The notes under the pieces are model-generated. The model saw only the letters and a program-made list of their open reading frames with translations, was not told the DNA's origin and did not search any database. DNA of 64,000 nt, taken from contig NZ_JACHXK010000018.1 of assembly GCF_014192105.1 (NCBI RefSeq), positions 1 through 64,000 on the forward strand, given 5' to 3'. The DNA is from Paenibacillus phyllosphaerae (GTDB lineage Bacteria > Bacillota > Bacilli > Paenibacillales > Paenibacillaceae). The position numbers were made by a program, and so were the translations under genes. Below, in pieces: positions 9,601 to 17,611 of the stretch (the first letter of the stretch is position 1; each line of letters begins with the position of its first letter).

Positions 9601-11513
9601 TTACGTTGAATTACGGAAGCGTGAATATCGGAGCCGACGAGCAGCTGCAGCTTCAAGCAAGCTTCGATCCGAGCGATGCCGTGAACCGGGAAGTCAACTG
9701 GACGTCGAGCAATCCGGCGGCAGCCGTCGTCGATGCGAACGGTCTGGTCACAGCCGTTGCGCCGGGCGAGACGGTCATCACCGTAACGTCGCTGGATAAC
9801 CCGCAGGCAACGGCCGCTAGTACGGTTATCGTATCGGACATTCTGCTGCAGACGAACTTCGAGAATGGCGGAGGCGGCTGGCCCGTCGATCCGAACCGGA
9901 GCATCATCAATGAAGGCGGCAACAAGAAGTACCGGCTGCTGAACGGGGCGTCGGCAACTTCGCCGAGAACGTTCGCGAATTATGAATTGACGTTCAAGCT
10001 GAAGACGCCAAGCGTCATTCCGAGCGCCGCGACATTCTATATCTTCGACCGGCTTGCGTCAGGCAGCGGCGACCGGATCGGTTACCGGAAAACGGTAGAT
10101 GGCGCTTCGCAGTGGATTCTATACAACAAAACGTGGGCGACCGTGAAGAAATCCGACTTGTCCTACGAGGATCTCGCACCGGACACGGAATACACCGTCC
10201 GGCTCATCGTGAACGGCGCCGATATCGCTCTATACGTCAATGGCGCGCTGAAGTTGAAAGCAACAGACCCGGGACATAATCTGACGGGGCAAATCGGGTT
10301 CTATGCCGGCGGATTCGCGAATCTCATCTTCGACGATATCGTCGTGACGCAGCTTCGCAAACCGCAGACCGAGGCAGTCGTGACGCCTGCGTCGCCGGAC
10401 GGCGAGAACGGCTGGTATGTGCATCCAGTTTCCGTCCAGCTTAATCCCGGCGCCAAATCTTCCGTTCTTGTACAAACCGAATATCGTCTGGATAGCGAGA
10501 GCAGCTGGCATTCTTACAGCAGTCCGCTTGCGTTCGATCATGACGGCGGCGAGCAGAAGCTGCACTACCGTTCGACGGATATGAGCGGGAATGTGGAGAC
10601 GGCCCGCGAGCTGACGCTTAAGATCGATCAGGCGGCGCCTTCGACATCGGCTTCGCTCGATCCGGTGCAGCCGGATGGGGCGGAGGGGTGGTACGGAAGC
10701 CCGGTAACCGTTACGTTGCAGGGCAACGATGCCACTTCTGGCGTGGCGCGCACGGAATACAGTCTGGACGGCGGCACGACATGGACAGCTTATTCGGCAC
10801 CGATCGTGCTAGCGAATGACGGGGAACACGAGCTGATGTACCGTTCCTTCGATGTGGCCGGGAATGCGGAAGCTGTGCAGTCCATCGATGTTCGCATCGA
10901 CGCGTCGGCGCCGACCATTACGGCTGCGGGAATCAGCGATGGCCAGTCGTTCACCGACTTCGAATCGATCATTCCCTCTTTCACCTTGTCCGATGCTTTG
11001 TCGGGAGCGGCCTCAGCGCCGCTCCGCTTCTGGCTGGACGGCCAAGATGTCGATGTAAGCACGCCGATCCCGCTGTATTCTCTATCACTCGGGACGCACA
11101 GTTTTCTTGTCCAAGGCACGGATGCGGCCGGGAATGAAGCCGCGCAGACCATAACTTTTCAGATCACAACCAGTGTACAGTCGATGCTGTCTCTCGTGGA
11201 GCAATTCAAGGCGCAAGGCTGGATTGATAATGAAGGCATCGCCAATGCGCTGAGTCAGAAGCTTCAGCAGGGCAGCTTGGCGGCTTTCATCAACCATGTA
11301 GAAGCGCAGAACGGCAAGCATATTACGGCTGAAACCGCGCAAATTCTGCTGCGGGATGCGCATTATTTACTGCAGCAGCAGCCGACGGAGCAGATGCAAG
11401 AATCGCAAGAGATTGAGCCGGTTCAAGCGTCTGAGGAGACCCAAGAGTCGCAAGAAACGCAGGAAACGCAGGAAAATCAGCAAGCTCCGGAAGAGGAGCC
11501 CGTGACCGAATGA
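6603..11513 (+). CDS. Giant secreted right-handed beta-helix protein with Ig-like, jelly-roll, OmpL47-like and FIMAH-like domains
   Basis: The product has 1636 residues. A signal peptide (ALLLLVILGLLLNGFALPAASA) is followed by a right-handed parallel beta-helix (about 35-720) with repeated N-x-I/F turns, as in polysaccharide lyases and rhamnogalacturonan-type enzymes. Next come a bacterial Ig-like domain (about 733-820), a concanavalin-like module (about 823-990), a second copy of that pair (about 994-1250), two OmpL47-like repeats (about 1253-1437), an Ig-like segment, a FIMAH-like helical domain (about 1525-1594) and a Gln/Glu-rich tail. The ATG at 6603 is preferred over 6582 because AAGGG lies nine bases before it. 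The gene overlaps the heparinase-like gene by four bases, so the two are coupled. A lyase or hydrolase acting on an extracellular glycan is likely, but catalytic residues cannot be assigned. Confidence 0.88.
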   Translation: MIKSKALLLLVILGLLLNGFALPAASADIGSTGATFVVAKDGSDYNPGTLEAPFLTLEKARDAIRLLKNGQGLPDGGVTVYIRGGEYERTASFELLAQDSGTADKPITYKAYPGESVTLTGSQQLDKSWFAPVTDPQVLSRIISDDARSKVLVADLQSHGITDYGVMSRHGYYKANDVSQVPPMELYIEGEGMTLARWPNTGTVQMGDIIDAGPTRKDADLQDRGGTFSYTYDRPQYWTNADDIWLDGIFGYSWEWSYNKIASIDTVNKRITLRYGEMSGLFKNWYPDFHFAQNLLEEIDMPGEYYIDRAQGLLYFLPTASFAQQNPDIAVTRLKTPMINAVGVSYVTFDNLTLENGRDSAVVIMGGDHVVVQHSEIRNFSNGGVQINTQSRWLYNDFATATGTNHGVVNTHIHHIGGTAVILNGGSRTTLVPGNNYVESSHLHDFAYYHKAYNPAVILTGVGNRVSHSEIHDAPHPGILIFGNDHTVEYNNIYDVCKMFSDLGAIYMNAGETPQQRGTVIKRNFFHDIGMSKAGVEGIYPDNFTMGLTIDENIFYRMGNSAIRNNGGAHIKARNNIFVDSEVPYDYADLYLGDNPEGQIAKNYMPKWQALFAQNDNFVGTPYLVKYPELADFFTEDRYYPTTNTFQNNVIYNPSVPRSSTTNAQGAYDKFNLLQYANNWVTATDPGFVSLSSGDFNLKADAAVFNQIPGFRAIPFSDIGIVGKAGPVLAPDFIPVQAVHAYDEQVTIGIGKSYELHTAVLPWNATNGKLNFATSDSSVVKVDAKGVLRGMEVGEATITVTSDENPSFTVVVQVTVEVGDGIYEYTDFENGRNSWPTDPNRTIVDVDGDHKYKVLKGATAVSPNEYSNYELTFKLKTPAVTPTNGTFYIFDRLGTGGGGRIGYRKLEDGTSKWLLYNKAWATVKETSFPYQDLAPDTEYDVKLLVKGGELSLYVNDVLKLKATDSTFNPTGTVGFYAGGYDYLLFDNIKFAVPSTRVAGLTLNYGSVNIGADEQLQLQASFDPSDAVNREVNWTSSNPAAAVVDANGLVTAVAPGETVITVTSLDNPQATAASTVIVSDILLQTNFENGGGGWPVDPNRSIINEGGNKKYRLLNGASATSPRTFANYELTFKLKTPSVIPSAATFYIFDRLASGSGDRIGYRKTVDGASQWILYNKTWATVKKSDLSYEDLAPDTEYTVRLIVNGADIALYVNGALKLKATDPGHNLTGQIGFYAGGFANLIFDDIVVTQLRKPQTEAVVTPASPDGENGWYVHPVSVQLNPGAKSSVLVQTEYRLDSESSWHSYSSPLAFDHDGGEQKLHYRSTDMSGNVETARELTLKIDQAAPSTSASLDPVQPDGAEGWYGSPVTVTLQGNDATSGVARTEYSLDGGTTWTAYSAPIVLANDGEHELMYRSFDVAGNAEAVQSIDVRIDASAPTITAAGISDGQSFTDFESIIPSFTLSDALSGAASAPLRFWLDGQDVDVSTPIPLYSLSLGTHSFLVQGTDAAGNEAAQTITFQITTSVQSMLSLVEQFKAQGWIDNEGIANALSQKLQQGSLAAFINHVEAQNGKHITAETAQILLRDAHYLLQQQPTEQMQESQEIEPVQASEETQESQETQETQENQQAPEEEPVTE
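9060..10350 (+). repeat. Internal tandem duplication of a jelly-roll module with flanking Ig-like domain
   Basis: Within the giant secreted protein, the module beginning YTDFENGRNSWPTDPNR (about 9075) recurs as QTNFENGGGGWPVDPNR (about 9850), with matching runs such as NYELTFKLKTP, APDTEY and TGxxGFYAGG. DNA identity is visible but diverged, so this is an old domain duplication and not an assembly artefact. Confidence 0.75.
11396..11490 (+). repeat. Low-complexity Gln/Glu-rich tail repeats
   Basis: Imperfect copies of CAAGAAWCG and CAGGAAACG encode a Q/E/S/T-rich tail after the FIMAH-like domain. It is probably a flexible C-terminal extension. No cell-wall sorting signal follows. Confidence 0.55.
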
Positions 11514-13351
11514 TCGCGTTCCGACAGCTGAGAGATGCGATTCTTGCCGTACAAGTGCGGCCTTCAGGGATCGCCGGGGGAGAGCTGTTCCCCACGAGAA
11601 GGCGGGAGCTTCAGGAGGATTCGAGCTTGCAAGGCTTGCTGCGCGAAATTCGGATAGAAGCGAACCGGGCGGTGCAAGAGCCGATCCCGCCGCTTTCCTT
11701 CGCCGCCTTTCAATCCATTCACGTTACCGGCTCGCGCAAGGACTACGAGCAGCCGTATTTTGACCGAAGAGGGAGGTTGCTTGCGCTGACGCTCGCCACG
11801 GTTCTGGATGATACGGACGTCTATATCGAAGCGCTGGAGAATCTTGTCTGGGAGATATGCGGCGAATACGCATGGGCCGTGCCGGCTCATCTACCGTCTG
11901 ATTCGGGCGCAAGAGATGCCGGTCTCTCGCCGGATCGCGTCGTGGATCTGTTCGCGGCCGAGACGGCGCATGCTTTGGCCGAGATGCTGTATTTCATTGG
12001 CGACCGATTGCACGTCCAGGTAACGGATCGGGTGAGGGCAGAAATCGAACGGCGCGTGTTCCAGCCCGCGTTCGAGCGGGCAAGCCGCTTCCACTGGAGC
12101 TCGAAGACGAACAATTGGTCAGCCGTATGCGCAGGGGCCGCGGGCATGGCGGCTTTGCTCCTCATCGATGACCGCGAGCGGCTTGCAGGCATCCAGCATC
12201 TGGTCGCCAGCGCCATGGACAGCTTCCTCGAAGGGTATGGGGAAGACGGCTGCTGTATCGAAGGCTTATCGTATTGGCGCTACGGGTTTGGGTATTACGT
12301 CTATTGGGCCGAGATGCTGTACGAATTTACCGGCGGGACCGTAGATCAGCTCGCTTCGGACAAAATCAAGCGAATCGCCGAATTCCCTTCGGCCGTCATG
12401 CTGAGCGGAGGCTTGTGCGTCAACTATTCGGACTGCCGGCCTTATGTCGCGTTGCCGACAGGGTTGATCAGCCGATTAATCCGCAGGATTGGGATCGCGC
12501 CGCCCGAGATGGCAGGGGGGATGTCCTTCCATGACGACCACTGTTACCGGTGGCCGCATGTTGTCCGCAATCTGCTATGGACGCAGCGGAACGATTCGCA
12601 TGCAGGCAATCGGGAAGGGAGCTTCTATTTTCCCAGCGCAGACTGGCTCGTCGTGAAGCGGGCAACGCCGAACGGATTGATTGCGTTCTCGGCCAAAGGC
12701 GGACATAACGGCGAGCCGCACAATCATAACGATCTCGGTCATTTCATTCTTCATGCGGCGGGCGAATCGCTGCTCGCGGATCTTGGCATGGGCGTGTATA
12801 CGCGGGATTATTTTGGCCCGGAACGGTATTCGCTCCTGCAGCCATCTTCGGCGGGGCACTCGGTACCCGTCATTAACGGCTGTCTTCAGCAGGCCGGTGA
12901 ACATCATCGGGCAGTCGTCACGGCATACGAGTCCCAGGAAGGAACGGTTCGCTTCGAGCTAGACGTGACGCAAGCTTACGACAAGGAAGCGGGGATTCGC
13001 TCCTTTCGACGGACGTTCGATTGGAGAGGCGGCCATGACGACGCGACGGGTGTTCTGATCCTGACGGATCGTTTCGTATTTGAACCAGCTGCTGACGTTG
13101 GGGAGCGCAGAATCTCGGAGCATTTCATCAGCTGGCATCCGCCGGAACTGGGGAGCGGGACCATATGCTGGCAGGGTGAACGGGGAGCGGTTATCTTGCG
13201 GTTCGATCCATCGGCGTTATCGGCGAGCGTGGAAGAACTTAAGATCACAAGCGACAGCATCCAAGGGGAGACGGTTTATCGGCTTGCCCTTCATGCCGCG
13301 AACCTGCCCGAAACCTATACGTGCCGTTTGGAGTTGGCGTGCAAGTTATGA
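11510..13351 (+). CDS. Heparinase II/III family protein, putative polysaccharide lyase
   Basis: This 613-residue protein has an alpha-helical N-terminal region (about 20-370) and a C-terminal beta-sandwich containing KGGHNGEPHNHNDLGHFILH, which fits the heparinase II/III catalytic region where His and Asn residues support beta-elimination of uronic acid glycans. No signal peptide is seen, so it should act inside the cell on imported oligosaccharides. The ATG overlaps the previous TGA, and the next gene starts 10 bp after its stop. The partner GH88 enzyme would hydrolyse the unsaturated uronyl ends it makes. The substrate (glycosaminoglycan, alginate, ulvan-like or other) cannot be read from the sequence. 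Confidence 0.88.
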   Translation: MIAFRQLRDAILAVQVRPSGIAGGELFPTRRRELQEDSSLQGLLREIRIEANRAVQEPIPPLSFAAFQSIHVTGSRKDYEQPYFDRRGRLLALTLATVLDDTDVYIEALENLVWEICGEYAWAVPAHLPSDSGARDAGLSPDRVVDLFAAETAHALAEMLYFIGDRLHVQVTDRVRAEIERRVFQPAFERASRFHWSSKTNNWSAVCAGAAGMAALLLIDDRERLAGIQHLVASAMDSFLEGYGEDGCCIEGLSYWRYGFGYYVYWAEMLYEFTGGTVDQLASDKIKRIAEFPSAVMLSGGLCVNYSDCRPYVALPTGLISRLIRRIGIAPPEMAGGMSFHDDHCYRWPHVVRNLLWTQRNDSHAGNREGSFYFPSADWLVVKRATPNGLIAFSAKGGHNGEPHNHNDLGHFILHAAGESLLADLGMGVYTRDYFGPERYSLLQPSSAGHSVPVINGCLQQAGEHHRAVVTAYESQEGTVRFELDVTQAYDKEAGIRSFRRTFDWRGGHDDATGVLILTDRFVFEPAADVGERRISEHFISWHPPELGSGTICWQGERGAVILRFDPSALSASVEELKITSDSIQGETVYRLALHAANLPETYTCRLELACKL

Positions 13352-13361
13352 GGAGGATTGT

Positions 13362-14489
13362 ATGAACTGGACAGATGCAATTGAGCAAACCTTGCTGACG
13401 ACGCGGGCGAATATCGCCCGGTTCGGGGACCAATTCCCCTATGTCAGCAATGGGGAGCGGAACTATCAACTGACCGGGCATTCGAGCTGGACGGAGGGCT
13501 TCTGGCCGGGGATCTTATGGCTGAGTTACGAATATAGCCGCGACCCGGCATTCCGTGAGGCGGCGCTATCAAGCACCGCTTCATTATCCGAACGTCTGGC
13601 CAAGCGCACATATATCGATCATCACGACATCGGCTTCCTGTACTCGTTGTCGACCAAGGCGCAATGGATTATCACGAAGGATGAAGCCTCGCGGCGCACG
13701 GCGTTGGATGCGGCCGACTGGTTGCTTACCAGATGGCGGCCTAATACGCAGCTTATTCAAGCCTGGGGAGCGGAAGGCGATCCGGTCAACGGCGGACGCA
13801 TCATCATAGACTGCCTGATGAATTTGCCGCTGCTCTATTGGGCTGCCGAGCAGACGGGCGACAAGCGCTACGCGGATATTGCCCGCGTGCAGGCCGAGAA
13901 GAGCAGACGGTTCTTGGTCAGGGGAGACGATTCGTCGTATCACACGTTTTATTTTCATCCGGAGACCGGCGAAGCGCTGCGCGGCGGGACGCAGCAAGGC
14001 TATCAGGACGGATCGACGTGGACGCGCGGCCAAGCGTGGGGTGTGTACGGGTTTGCCTTGGCTTTTCGTTATTTTCGCGATGAAGCGTATCTTGATACGG
14101 CCAGACGGCTAGCTCGTAATTTCATCGCCCATTTGCCGGAAGATCAGGTCGCATATTGGGATTTCGACGCTCCGCAAGAGAGCGGCACGCCGCGTGACAG
14201 CTCGGCTTCGGCGATCACGGCCTGCGGTTTGCTGGAGTTGGTTGAGCTGATGCCGGATTGCCTGGACCGGGTCTTATTTCGCCATGCGGCTGAGCGATCG
14301 ATGGCCTCGCTGGTCCAAAGCTACTTCACCGCTGGCCATTCCGAAGAGGAGGGATTTCTCCGTCACGGTTCCTATTCCGTCAGGGGCGGCGTATCGCCGG
14401 ACGACTTCGTGATTTGGGGCGACTATTTCTTCCTGGAAGCGTTGATGAGGCTGCGCGGAGGGATTACGGGGTATTGGTACGAGCGGTGA
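13362..14489 (+). CDS. GH88 unsaturated glucuronyl hydrolase
   Basis: The enzyme removes the 4,5-unsaturated uronic acid left at the non-reducing end by lyases, starting by hydration of the double bond. Asp89 (HHDIGFLY) and Asp150 (IIIDCLMNLPLLYW) align by motif and position with the two essential aspartates (88 and 149) of the Bacillus sp. GL1 enzyme, and the length (375 residues) nearly equals that protein. An (alpha/alpha)6 barrel is expected. There is no signal peptide, so it is cytoplasmic. The start is the ATG at 13362 after AGGAGGATTGT; the open frame extends upstream, but inside the heparinase-like gene. It completes the lyase pathway with the two preceding genes. Confidence 0.93.
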   Translation: MNWTDAIEQTLLTTRANIARFGDQFPYVSNGERNYQLTGHSSWTEGFWPGILWLSYEYSRDPAFREAALSSTASLSERLAKRTYIDHHDIGFLYSLSTKAQWIITKDEASRRTALDAADWLLTRWRPNTQLIQAWGAEGDPVNGGRIIIDCLMNLPLLYWAAEQTGDKRYADIARVQAEKSRRFLVRGDDSSYHTFYFHPETGEALRGGTQQGYQDGSTWTRGQAWGVYGFALAFRYFRDEAYLDTARRLARNFIAHLPEDQVAYWDFDAPQESGTPRDSSASAITACGLLELVELMPDCLDRVLFRHAAERSMASLVQSYFTAGHSEEEGFLRHGSYSVRGGVSPDDFVIWGDYFFLEALMRLRGGITGYWYER

Positions 14490-14560
14490 TGTAAGCCTCG
14501 CCGATGATCGGGATGGTGAACGAGAGAGGAATGCTCTTTGACCATTTAAAGCAAGGCCGG

Positions 14561-14599
14561 AGCGGTGTTATGGACAATTGTTCGTAGCACCGCTTTTTC
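14561..14599 (+). terminator. Rho-independent terminator after GH88
   Basis: AGCGGTG (14561-14567) pairs with CACCGCT (14588-14594) and is followed by TTTTTC. It closes the operon that begins at 2940. The rest of the 297-bp gap up to 14787 holds the promoter of the next operon. Confidence 0.7.
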
Positions 14600-14748
14600 T
14601 TCCGAGAAGCGCGCGAATCTGTATCACCAACTTCAACTCCACCTTCGCCTACGATCATGTCAATAGAACATTTTCACGTTCTTGCTCCAGCCTTCCCCCT
14701 ACAAAATCACGCATTTTGCCGTGCTGCGACCCGCTGTCCTGGGACGGT

Positions 14749-14757
14749 GATATAATA
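14749..14757 (+). promoter_or_regulatory. Extended -10 promoter for the two-component system
   Basis: TG-A-TATAAT forms an extended -10 element about 30 bp upstream of the kinase start. No good -35 hexamer lies 17 bp upstream, which is acceptable for extended -10 promoters. A ribosome site AAGGGGGAGG follows. Confidence 0.5.
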
Positions 14758-14786
14758 ACGTTACCATCGAAAAAAGGGGGAGGCTC

Positions 14787-16604
14787 ATGCGGAGCTGGCT
14801 CGGTTACCTCGTTCCCCACAAGCTCAAGTATCGGCTGTTCGCCGTATTCGCGCTCATCATTCTGTTGCCGTTCAGCATCCTCAATATTCATAACTACCGG
14901 AATATCGAAAGCCTGATGCAGAACAAAATCAGCGGGCAAAGCCATGAGCAGCTCGATAATTTGCACCGGTCGCTGGAGGATCAGCTGAGCATCGCGTTCA
15001 AGACGCTCATCTTCTTGGAGCAAGACCTTGATGTCAGGAACGCGCTGCAGCAGCCAGACAAGCGGAACGCGCTCGAGAACAAGCGGCTGATGGAGACCAA
15101 GTTCAAGAACTTGAACAACAGCTTTTTTCTCTATAATCCATCCGTCTACTTCACGCTGCTGGACGATGACGGGCATGTCTATACGTCCTATCAGCCAAGA
15201 GTGACGCTCGATTACGAGCAAATCATGAATACGCCGTCCTTCGTGTCGATGCGCAGCACGGGTGCCTCCTATTTCTGGGTATCGGACGATGATAACTACA
15301 CGTCACGGGACATCTCGAAGAGTCCGACCCTGTTGTCGTTGTACGCGACGCTGAAGGACAACCGGAACCAGACGTACGGCTGGGCGCGAATCAGCATCGA
15401 CTTTTCCTTCTGGTTCCAATCGATGCTGCAGAAGTCCGCGAACGATCAGGCGTATTTTATCATTTCGCGCAAAGGCGAGGTTATCGCTAGCCTCGCTCAC
15501 GATATGGCATTGTCCGAAGCGGCGATCGGGCAAGTGACGAATCAGCCCGGCAACGGCTATTGGAAGGACACGCATCATGATGCGCTCGTCAACTACAGTT
15601 ACTTACCTTCGCTCGATTGGTATATGGTGAACCAAATCCCGCTTAGCGTCCTGTTCAACGAGATGGACGGCTTGAAGCAGCGGTATTACGTCACGTTCTA
15701 TATCATTACGGCCGCTTTCATCGTTGTCGCGTTCATGATCTCGCATGCGTTCACGAGGCCGTTGTCCCATATGCAGAAGAAGATGAGGGAGGCCGTGAGC
15801 AAGGACTTGCGGATCCGGCTGCCGGAGAAGAATTACAAGGGCGAAGTGCTCGAACTCACCCAGACGTTCAACCAGATGATGCTTGATATGAACGGGCTCA
15901 TCCATCGGCTGAAGGCGGAGGAAAGGCAGCGGGACGCGGTTCATTTTCAAATGCTCCTCGCGCAGGTGAATCCCCACTTCCTGCTCAATACGCTCAATAC
16001 GATGAAGTGGATCGGCCTGCGCAGCAAGAACGAGGAGATCGTGGAAATCTGCATCTCGCTGGGCAAACTGCTAGAGACGAGCTTGAACGCGGACGTCGAT
16101 CTGATCCATCTGCGGGACGAAATCGCGCTGACGAAAGCGTTCATCTACATTCAGCAAGTCCGCTACAGCAACAGCTTCGAGGTCGAATTCAGCTGCGAGG
16201 ACGAAATCGAGTTCGCGCTCGTGCCGAAGCTCAGCCTGCAGCCGCTGGTAGATAATGCGATCCGGCACGGTATCGCAACGGTCGAAGGCGGGCGGATTCT
16301 CATTCGCGCGTATACGGAGCCGAATCCGGCGTTGGACGGCGAGCAGCTCGTGCTGGAAGTGGAGGACAACGGCATCGGCATCGAACAAGCGAAACTTAAC
16401 CAGGAGATTGGGCGCAAACGGCCGGGCATCGGGCTCGCGAACGTGAGCGAACGGCTGCGGCTGCTGTTCAAGGCGAAAGGAACCTTAGAGACCCAGCAGC
16501 TCGACCAAGGGACGATGTTCCGAATGATTATGCCGTGCCTGCTGTCCAAGCCGTATGCCTCGAACACGAATCCGCCGAATGAAAGTGATCTGCGAACGAA
16601 CTAG
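14787..16604 (+). CDS. Sensor histidine kinase, YesM family
   Basis: This 605-residue membrane kinase has a first helix near residues 17-38, an extracellular Cache-type sensor (about 40-290), a second helix (about 300-322), a HAMP linker, a His_kinase domain with phosphoacceptor His397 in QVNPHFLLNTLN, and a C-terminal ATPase domain (VDNAIRHG, VEDNGIGI, RPGIGLANVSERL). This is the standard YesM layout for sensing extracellular sugars or their binding proteins. The ATG at 14787 has AAGGGGGAGG in place. The gene lies 21 bp before its cognate regulator and just upstream of a sugar ABC operon that it probably controls. Confidence 0.94.
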   Translation: MRSWLGYLVPHKLKYRLFAVFALIILLPFSILNIHNYRNIESLMQNKISGQSHEQLDNLHRSLEDQLSIAFKTLIFLEQDLDVRNALQQPDKRNALENKRLMETKFKNLNNSFFLYNPSVYFTLLDDDGHVYTSYQPRVTLDYEQIMNTPSFVSMRSTGASYFWVSDDDNYTSRDISKSPTLLSLYATLKDNRNQTYGWARISIDFSFWFQSMLQKSANDQAYFIISRKGEVIASLAHDMALSEAAIGQVTNQPGNGYWKDTHHDALVNYSYLPSLDWYMVNQIPLSVLFNEMDGLKQRYYVTFYIITAAFIVVAFMISHAFTRPLSHMQKKMREAVSKDLRIRLPEKNYKGEVLELTQTFNQMMLDMNGLIHRLKAEERQRDAVHFQMLLAQVNPHFLLNTLNTMKWIGLRSKNEEIVEICISLGKLLETSLNADVDLIHLRDEIALTKAFIYIQQVRYSNSFEVEFSCEDEIEFALVPKLSLQPLVDNAIRHGIATVEGGRILIRAYTEPNPALDGEQLVLEVEDNGIGIEQAKLNQEIGRKRPGIGLANVSERLRLLFKAKGTLETQQLDQGTMFRMIMPCLLSKPYASNTNPPNESDLRTN

Positions 16605-16625
16605 AGGAGAATAGGAGAGACCGCC

Positions 16626-17402
16626 ATGTGGAAAGTGCTTCTGGTCGAAGACGAAACGTTCGTCCGTGAGTCGGTGAAGGAGATTATTCGCTGGGAAGAG
16701 ATGGGATTCACGCTTGCCGGAGAAGCCGGGAACGGCGAGGAGGCGCTGGAGATGATCCGGATCGACCCGCCGGACCTCGTCTTGTGCGATATCGTCATGC
16801 CCAAGATGGACGGACTCACCTTGCTGAAGGAGACGCGCAAAGCGGGTATCGGCTCGAAGTTCGTCATGCTCACCTGTATGGGCGACTTCGAATCGATGCG
16901 GCAGGCGATGGAATTCGGCGCGTCCAATTACGTCCTCAAGCTGTCGATGAGCGTGAAGGACTTACGCGAGACGCTGACGAAGATCAGCGCGGAACTGACC
17001 GCCGCGAAACCGCCGTCCAATCGCCTAGCGCTCGAATCCGCTCAGATTCAGCCTGCACAGCCTGTATCCGCACGGGAGAAGATTACGCATCCCGAGGTGA
17101 AGAAAATGATCCAATACATCGACGACCACTATCAGGAAGAGATCACGCTGACTTCGCTGGCGCGCCATGTGACGATGGGCGAGAATTATGTCAGCGCCCT
17201 GTTCAAGAAGAAGACCGGCGAGACGCTGATTCATTATTTGCACCGCATCCGCATCGAGAAGGCGATCGAATTCCTGCGCACGACGGATTGGCCGGTCAGT
17301 TCGGTCGGCCAGCAGGTCGGGTTCATGAACGACAACTATTTCATTAAGATATTCAAACGGTTCACCGGCACGACGCCCAGCCAATACCGGATGTCCAGGT
17401 GA
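16626..17402 (+). CDS. Response regulator, YesN type, short form
   Basis: The receiver domain (residues 1-120) has phosphoacceptor Asp55 in LVLCDIVMPKMDG. It is joined by a short linker to an AraC DNA-binding domain (about 158-258) ending GTTPSQYRMSR. At 258 residues it is about half the usual YesN length, because the long middle region is missing. In the receiver, Lys sits in VLKLS where most relatives have IKP. It forms a pair with the kinase ending at 16604 and probably activates the importer operon starting at 17612. Confidence 0.93.
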   Translation: MWKVLLVEDETFVRESVKEIIRWEEMGFTLAGEAGNGEEALEMIRIDPPDLVLCDIVMPKMDGLTLLKETRKAGIGSKFVMLTCMGDFESMRQAMEFGASNYVLKLSMSVKDLRETLTKISAELTAAKPPSNRLALESAQIQPAQPVSAREKITHPEVKKMIQYIDDHYQEEITLTSLARHVTMGENYVSALFKKKTGETLIHYLHRIRIEKAIEFLRTTDWPVSSVGQQVGFMNDNYFIKIFKRFTGTTPSQYRMSR

Positions 17403-17472
17403 TCCGGCTTTCGCCGTCTCTGTGCGGTGGGGCGAGTTGTCGCGGATAGAACGATTTCGATCGCAATGGAAC

Positions 17473-17488
17473 GCGTTAGCGCTTACAA
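17473..17488. promoter_or_regulatory. Probable cre-like site
   Basis: GCGTTAGCGCTTACAA matches WTGNNARCGNWWWCAW at 14 of 16 positions, with both mismatches at the left end. It lies in the 209-bp gap between the response regulator and the binding-protein gene. The same gap also holds an ATAGAACGATTT motif at 17446-17457. Confidence 0.4.
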
Positions 17489-17611
17489 AGTGCAGGGATT
17501 CGTTCCATCCGAAACGTGATTTTGTTACTTCAGGCCGTACCCGTTCTCTTGCTATCCTTGATTTGCACCACTCACCACATGAACCAGACAAATCGAAGGA
17601 GGTCGTCTTTA

